64,000 nucleotides of DNA from Torymus aiolomorphi (taxonomy: Eukaryota; Arthropoda; Insecta; Hymenoptera; Torymidae). The notes beneath the pieces were generated by a model that saw only the letters and a list, made by a program, of their open reading frames with translations, searched no databases and was not told the DNA's origin. How positions within the stretch are numbered: position 1 is the first letter of the stretch; each line of letters opens with the position of its first letter. The position numbers were made by a program, and so were the translations under genes. Below, one piece after another: positions 57,899 to 64,000 of this stretch. The DNA lies in assembly GCA_036365515.1 (NCBI GenBank), contig CM070876.1, positions 121,711,810 to 121,775,809 of the forward strand, in the 5' to 3' direction.

Positions 57899-58094
57899 GT
57901 GTCCATATGTTAAAATGCAAATATTAAGGGGGTCAGACACCTTTACAATTTTCTTCATAAAATGACCTGAAAAAAATTAATTTTCATAATTAGAAATAAT
58001 TAGAAGTAATATCCTAAAAATATATTCAATTTATGATAAAATGAGACCCAAAAAAAAAAATTTTGATCGATTTTAACCAAATATATGGCCACTT

Positions 58095-58442
58095 CAAAAT
58101 TTTTGCTCTGCCATCGACTCCAGATTCAGAAACTGCATATATTTTAATGGGAGAGGTCCTAAAATTTTGGTATTTTATATGACTATTGACTGAAGAGTTG
58201 TACATATTCAATTTATTTGATTAAATAATTTTTTACGGTCAAAAATTGCTAAAAAATCTTAAATTTAAGTGAAATTCAGATTTTTTAGCAATCTTTGACC
58301 GTAAAAAATTATTTAATCAAATAAATTGGATACATACAACTCTTCAGTCAATAGACATATAAAATACCAAAATTTTAGGACCTCTCCCATTAAAATATAT
58401 GCAGTTCCTGAATCTGGAGTCGACAGCAGAGCTCAAAATTTT
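58095..58442. mobile_element. Palindromic MITE in the foldback core
   Basis: Arms of ~165 bp mirror around TAAATTTAAGTGAAATTC. Shared text includes AATGGGAGAGGTCCTAAAAT and ACGGTCAAAAATTGCTAAAA. Confidence 0.88.
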
Positions 58443-59516
58443 ACATTATGTAGAAAACAGCTTTAAAGATAAAATTACTAAAATACTTCTTTATTTCTTC
58501 TTCTTTATTTCTTAACTCCATCTCTACCCTGAAATACAAAATAATATTGTTTTTCGCTCAAAATATTTTACATTTAGAACAAATATTCTGGTACCTCAGT
58601 ATACGATCTATCAGACTTGTAAGCTATGAGCACGTATAACAGTCATATCCACATCAATCAGTCAAGTTTGTTAAGTGGTTTAATATGTAGATCCTTTGGT
58701 GCTTTTAAATCCATATGTTTTTAATCTTTATCACATATATTAGATTCTTGTACATATACTGAGGTAAATAAAGAATGTGTTGAGAAATCCAAAATCCTTC
58801 ATGCATGTAATGAAGCCAGTATCGCCATAGCCAAATGCTTGAAAAAAATGTTTATAGCAGCAACATTCCTATATTGATCTTCTTTCAATGTCTGATAAGG
58901 TGAACTTCTTTACTTGTCCTTCATTATTCTTTTTCACATATAATATTATTACTTAATAAAGAGAATACGACTGATACATATTTATTGCAGTGCATAACTG
59001 TTTTTACTTCAGAAATTAAAATGTCAATTATATCATAGTGAGATTCAGGCAATGGCTGATAATGGTAGCTTTCTGGCAGAAGCGAAGGTTCCATAACATT
59101 TTTCTACACAATAGCATATTCCTTGCTATTAAAAGCTTCCTTTAAAAGTTGATTTAAATCTTTACACTAAATGTTTTTTGTAATAGTCAATATAGACTTA
59201 ATTTTTCTTTAGTATCAATCCCTGTTATTTTAAGTATAAAGTTTCCAATAAAAGTTCAAATACTAAAAGCTATTTCTAAAACATTAATTCAACTGTCACA
59301 CGTATTATTCAAACACTTTTAATAACTGATTTAAAATACTTTTACTTATTATAATACACTAAATGTTTACTCCAAAATCCGTTGGAAACAATGAAAATTA
59401 AGAACAACACTTTGTATAGAAAAAATGCTGATGCTGATATCACAGTGTTTATATGACAGCTGTGCATGTTTACATTGCTTGCGGACTTTTACATAGGTTA
59501 AAATCAGCTCTGTTAC

Positions 59517-59914
59517 AGTGAATCCACATTGCATGCCGTATGCCGTATGCCGTCAGAAAAAAAGTTGTTGTCTGAAATCTATAGGATTTATAACTCTATG
59601 GTTATAAATCCTATGGGCCTTCACACAGATCTGAGGAACAGATATAAAGTACAAGAATAACATGGGCTAGTATATCTATATATATACGAGGAACAGCGAG
59701 ATACACAAGGAACAAGAGTCTTGTTCCTTGCTGTTCTTCGTATATATAGATATATAACCTATGTTATTCTTGTACTTTATATCTGTTCCTCAGAGCTGTG
59801 TGAAGGCCCTATAGGAATTGTAACCATAGAGTTATAAATATTATAGATTTCGGACAACAACTATTTTTCTGACGGCATACGGCATACGGCATACGGCATG
59901 CAATGTGGATTCAC
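59517..59914. mobile_element. Palindromic MITE with GCCGTAT repeats at its ends
   Basis: AGTGAATCCACATTGCATGC at the left is mirrored at the right by its complement. Next to each end is a run of GCCGTAT heptamers, two to three at the left and about four at the right. The centre is GGAACAAGAGTCTTGTTCC. Confidence 0.9.
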
Positions 59915-60984
59915 TTTTACAATAAAGGAGTGAGCTGTGAGCCTGTAAGAGGCTGTCGTTGATAAGCCAGGTTGTTACGGTGCCAACTTAACTGCTATAT
60001 AAGTTTTAAAATCAAATTTTTATTTTTGTCCAAAATACCGTCCATAAATTATATTATTTATTTTGTATCTTTGTATTAATGATTAAAATATTATTTTTGG
60101 ATCTTTTAAAGTATATACAGACAGATATTTAGAGTGAGAATTTTAAATATATTAAGAACAGTGAAATAAAAAAAAAGATTAGTAGAAATAATATATGATT
60201 ATATAATTATGTATACAAGTGGAAAAATGTAATTTGAACAAAAAACAAATGAAAAGCTTTATCAGTGTTTTGTGTATATTTTTAAAACAGAAATAGTTAA
60301 TGCTTTAAAACTAATTGGGACATATTCTACAAGTGTTTTTTTAGTAAAATATGTAATAAAAAAAAAAATTGATTTTTCGTCATTCTAAAGGTGTCCGACC
60401 CCTTAATATTTATTCAATTAATTAAAATGTTTGCACTCGTGTAAATTTGATGGAGGGTCTACTGGAAGAAAAAAGGCTTTGTGCATCCTTTTTTTCATAA
60501 ATCAAGAAGCCTTTGTACCAAGTTTTATGAGAATTAGCCACCCGGACTCTGTGCTCTCCCCTTTACAAAGTGAGGTTTGATTATATTCATTTAATTGAGT
60601 ACTTATTATATATTCATTAAGTTAACAGACGATAGACAATATTAATAAAGCATTCTTCCGCTAGGATTATCAAGTGCATGGTAGTATAAAGTAGAATAGA
60701 TATGTCTAAGTTTTAATAATAACTCTTAAAGTTAAGAATCATGTAGGGATACGTAAGAAAGTAATTATGTCTTTCGTATGACTATTTAAATTAATTATTT
60801 CAAATAATTGATTGATATAGTTATTTCTTATTTTTTTTTAATCCAGTTTAATAGCAACTGCTATTGTAAAGGTTTTTTAGTTTTATGGTAGTGAAAGATA
60901 TTACCATGAATTTTTTTGTGATGGTCCGACTTAGGATATATTTCATTACAGGAATCGAATGTGCATTTTAATCAATTATTTAGC

Positions 60985-60985
60985 C

Positions 60986-61016
<31 letters not shown>

Positions 61017-61326
61017 TGGGGTTTTTGGGGTATATATAACCCATAGATTGCTACTTTTGGGGGCTTTTGTCCCTTTTGGGGTCCGGCTTCAAAAAAACCA
61101 GGCATCTATCGGTACTTTTGAGGACCATAAGGGTTCTTCTACAATAACTCTTAGGTTGTTTTCCGGGCTTTTGTTCCGGAATTTCGGTACTAAAAACGGG
61201 CGCCGTAGGCCCCCGGCGAATCACGGTACCCTTAGGGTCATTATTTCTTTAGTCAAGTGTATTCGTTCCGGTATTCCAATGTAAACTCTCAGAGTAAGAA
61301 ACTCTAGGACCCCAAAAGTACCGGTT

Positions 61327-61418
<92 letters not shown>
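60985..61418. mobile_element. Microsatellite-capped element E1
   Basis: Bounded by (TA)n(TG)n at the left and (CA)n(TA)n at the right. Just inside lie GTTTTTGGGG and the complement CCCCAAAAGTACCGG. The interior has the word GGGTCATTATTTCTTTAGTC (61,235-61,254) shared with E2 and E3. In the left arm of the surrounding foldback the same place reads ACTTTATATATGGCTAAATA, an empty site. Confidence 0.75.
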
Positions 61419-61844
61419 AAGTTTTCTTGATTTTTTTTCTCTTTATAGAGCTTTTGGCCTGTTCTGGGATAGTAGAAGATACATTTGTCATGAAAAAAGG
61501 TACTTTTATGAATTTTTTGGTTATCGTACTGATGATCGAAGTCTTATTTTTGCATATTTTAAGTTTTAAAATAGCTCTAGCATAATTGAAATTGCTTCCA
61601 ATGGATTTGAGAATAGTTTATTTAAAAAACTTGGAAAATTTGCTAAAAAATGGTATATATTGTTCCTATATGAAAAATGCACCCCTGAGGAGCTATAAAG
61701 CATTGAAAAAAGGCAAAAATTGCAAAAAAAGCTAAAATGACCAAATTTGACCCTCTGCCACTTAAAAACTATTACTATATAACTAGCGATTTAGGCGGCT
61801 ACGGAAGAAAAAAAAATTTTGACCTCTCGATTACCCGAGAACTA

Positions 61845-61850
<6 letters not shown>

Positions 61851-61905
<55 letters not shown>

Positions 61906-62147
61906 CGTTTCGCGGTTTTGACGAGTTTTTCGAGATATCATATACCGGTTTTGAAGAGTTTCTCCGGTTTTGAAGAGCCTCTTCACACCGGCAAAGATAT
62001 ATATGACCGGTTTTGGTGAGTTGTCGGCCATTTTCTAGAGTCTATAACCCCAGGGTCATTATTTCTTTAGTCCCGTTAACATAAGCAACTCTGAGAAAAA
62101 GAACTATACCTCTCCAAAACCGGTTCACCCACATACTTAATAAATAA

Positions 62148-62180
<33 letters not shown>
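61851..62180. mobile_element. Microsatellite-capped element E2
   Basis: (TA)n and GTGTGTG at the left, CCCACATA then (TA)n at the right. The interior repeats ACCGGTTTTGA(A/C)GAG and ends GTCTATAACCCCAGGGTCAT, then the core TTATTTCTTTAGTC and ACTCTGAGAAAAAGAAC. It lies exactly at the outer end of the 5.3-kb foldback. Confidence 0.65.
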
Positions 62181-62186
<6 letters not shown>

Positions 62187-62400
62187 TTTTTTTGTTTAAT
62201 AGGCGTTATGGTGACCTTTTTTATATATACCAGGGTTTATGACACCCGCAAAAGTTTATGGTGTGCGGAGCACATAAACTTCCATAATATAGAGGTTTAT
62301 GCCGCCCGACCTTGAGTCTATAACCCCAGCGTCCATTATTTCTTTAGTCACTTGCCATAGGGAACTCTGAGCTGTAAAAAATGACTCTGAATCATTATAA
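62181..62400. mobile_element. Related element E3
   Basis: Carries GAGTCTATAACCCCAGCGTC, CATTATTTCTTTAGTC and GGAACTCTGAG in the same order as E2, and an inverted pair around AGTTTATGGTGTGCGGAGCA. Microsatellite caps are weak or absent. Confidence 0.55.
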
Positions 62401-62471
62401 TTTTTTAATTTCAGTTTTGCCAGTATATTCTTGCATACAATTTATAAAACTGTCGATTTCTTTAAATACAT

Positions 62472-63104
62472 TGTAACAGCCCAGCTCGCGCACATAACAC
62501 GTGAGGGGTATACCACGAGGTCATGCGCACAGCGATCGCTTAGTAAAGAGCATAGCAGCATCGAGAGAGAGGATGAGGCAGAGCGACTAGCGTTCCCACT
62601 ACTCCGCAGTAGTGCACGAGGAGGGGGGCGGCGCGCGGCTTCTCTGCGCGTTCCGCACGCATAGCCTATTAAGCTAGAGCTCCCCTCTCCTCGACTCTCT
62701 TTCTTCTCCTTCGCGAGCGAGCGACCGATTGTACAGTGCGAGCTTGACGACGGCATTCACATTCTGGCAGTCTCCCGAGTCACACGTCTTCACCCGCCGG
62801 TGCGCAACGCAAGGCGTGCGCCGAACGGTAGAGACATTTCCTTTCCTATTCCTTACTGCCGAATTCGATGCCGTAGGGAGTTGATGAGCCCCGCAGTTAC
62901 ACAACGCAAGGCGTGTCGCGAACGGGCATATCATTCCAAATAACATAATATTCCTCCAACTTCCAACCCACGTGGCCGAGTCCGCGGCATATCCGTGCAC
63001 GCACAACGACGAAGCTCGTGGGATTATCCTTCCCACAAGCGAATCTAACATCAGGTCCGTAAATTACCCGACTCATCACCTATTATCCAAGTGACAGGTC
63101 ACAA
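62472..63104. mobile_element. LTR-like GC-rich segment
   Basis: Begins TGTAACAGCCCAGCTCG, contrasts strongly in GC with its flanks, and could end at GGTCACA near 63,104. Flanking tetramers ACAT and ACGT are similar, not identical. The open frames on both strands lack domains. Confidence 0.3.
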
Positions 63105-63540
63105 CGTACTATCCAGCTTTTTTATTTATCAACATACCTTTTTCGAAAAATAATTTTACAAACAATAAGAGATTAACTAAGAACATAAAATATCAGAAAA
63201 ACTTAATTCAATTATTATTAAATATCTTAAATCCATTTAACATGTAAATATGTACTTGCTTTGAATGGTGCTCTGGAACCATTTAAATTACAAAATATGC
63301 TTATCCAATCAGTTTTTGTTTAGTCGAGTCCAACAGGCTGACTTATAGTTGTTATAAACTCTATTTTAATCAAATATTCTAGAATTAATAAGAATTATTC
63401 TCATAAACAATTCATCAAATTATTTATTTATGTATAATTAATGATATACACACAATTAACAATATGAAAATTTTTATTTTCATTTTGTTACAGCACTCTT
63501 TCATACAAGATTTAGTACGAAGAATCGCATGGGTTTACTC
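63105..63540. other. AT-rich DNA, nothing recognised
   Basis: No ORF or repeat supported. Confidence 0.4.
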
Positions 63541-63725
63541 CTAACGGTACGTTTTCTCATCGCCAGTTAATAGATCATTTTCGCACTCATTGCCTTCCAG
63601 AACTAATGCTTCAGCAAATAATGAACCAAATACAACAGTAGTATAAAGACTTTCAAAATCTATTGTAACATTGGGTAGAATACAGGCGCCCTTCACTATC
63701 CGAGAAGCTATATTAGATAGTAATA
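63541..63725 (-). pseudogene. Exon-like fragment, possibly PIF/Harbinger transposase end
   Basis: About 60 codons open on the minus strand to a TAG at 63,541. The reading includes NIASRIVKGACILPNVTIDF and ends LTGDEKTYR. The stretch resembles the last catalytic helix of PIF/Harbinger nucleases, where I-x-x-A-C-x-x-L-H-N is typical. Here His is replaced by Pro. The match is short and could be chance. Confidence 0.25.
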
Positions 63726-63938
63726 GTAGATACTATAAGTAGATATATATAGTAGTTATTTGTAGACGTGAATCAGTGAGCCAGTCGATTAATTGAAAAA
63801 AGCCTTAAACTCAAATATTCGGTGAACGCGAGCTAAACGCAAAAAAGCGAGTTACAAAGTCGTACAATCACAGTAAAAGAGTCGATTACCTACAAAATTC
63901 TTAAACACAAATAGCCTAGAGATGAGAGGTCTACTTAA

Positions 63939-64000
63939 GGGGGCAAGCCTGGGTGTTAAAATTATGAAAAAATCGATTTTTTTATCGCATAATTATGAAA
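63939..64000. mobile_element. TTAA-flanked MITE, start only
   Basis: After TTAA (63,935-63,938) the sequence GGGGGCAAGCCTGGGTGTTA repeats the left end of the element at 16,798. The window ends inside it. Confidence 0.8.

Larger units (their letters stand above)
56549..61850. mobile_element. 5.3-kb foldback element with nested insertions
   Basis: Outer ends TATGGGTAGTTCTCGG at the left and the complement CCGAGAACTACC at the right. Arms of ~1.0-1.4 kb (56,549-57,960 and 60,380-61,850) share AGCTCCTCAGAGGTGCATTT, TTGGAAGCAATTTCAATTAT, GGAGAGCACAGAGTCCG and AGGGGGTCAGACACCT. The interior is non-coding. Later insertions sit in the left arm (57,567-57,898), the core (58,095-58,442 and 59,517-59,914) and the right arm (60,985-61,418). 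Confidence 0.85.

Noticed and set aside
60961..61491. Frames of the YIYIYI and CVCVCV kind
   Set aside because: Translations of TA and CA microsatellites.

Overview
The window reads as insect nuclear DNA: AT-rich, intron-bearing, and dominated by transposable elements. Mariner, BEL/Pao, Ty1/copia and Ty3/gypsy remains, tRNA-derived SINEs and many palindromic MITEs are stacked in one another. A hymenopteran such as a wasp is my best guess. That guess rests on repeat style alone and is weak. No bacterial features, rRNA genes or CRISPR arrays are present.

Layout. 0-7 kb: a Ty3/gypsy RNase H fragment, an internally deleted mariner fused to a tRNA-like SINE, a second SINE copy, and a 2.7-kb foldback element that contains a solo LTR and a small cysteine-bearing ORF. 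7-24 kb: a giant inverted repeat whose arms (about 7.8-13.1 and 22.0-24.0 kb) carry fragments of a YTHDC2-like RNA helicase gene. The left arm also holds a 308-bp repeat array with a full-length mariner that has one frameshift. The core between the arms holds palindromic MITEs, a TTAA-flanked (piggyBac-type) MITE inside a ~175-bp tandem repeat, and a decayed exon pair of unknown origin. 24-34.5 kb: a complete but inactive BEL/Pao retrotransposon with two LTRs and a 5-bp target duplication, inserted in an older foldback element, then an LTR-like segment and a 30-bp minisatellite.

36-50 kb (minus strand): the only extended cellular-style gene. Seven phase-consistent coding exons can be joined from a start at 49,857 to 35,969 and encode a DUF7869-type protein. 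It has one in-frame TAG in the last exon. Its introns are filled with MITEs, including a 1.9-kb TA-flanked element with two internal tandem repeats. 50.8-52.8 kb: the 30-bp minisatellite again in opposite orientation, a SINE-like element and the 300-bp repeat again. 53-56.5 kb: one ABCG-transporter exon, a few exon-like pieces, and a copia LTR plus gag start. 56.5-62.4 kb: a 5.3-kb foldback containing at least four younger insertions, one of which has microsatellite ends and a paralogous empty site in the opposite arm. 62.4-64 kb: LTR-like DNA, a weak exon-like stretch, and the start of another TTAA-flanked MITE.

Apart from the DUF7869-type gene and the ABCG exon, nothing here looks like functional host coding sequence. 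The history of the window is repeated insertion, with palindromic elements as the main substrate.
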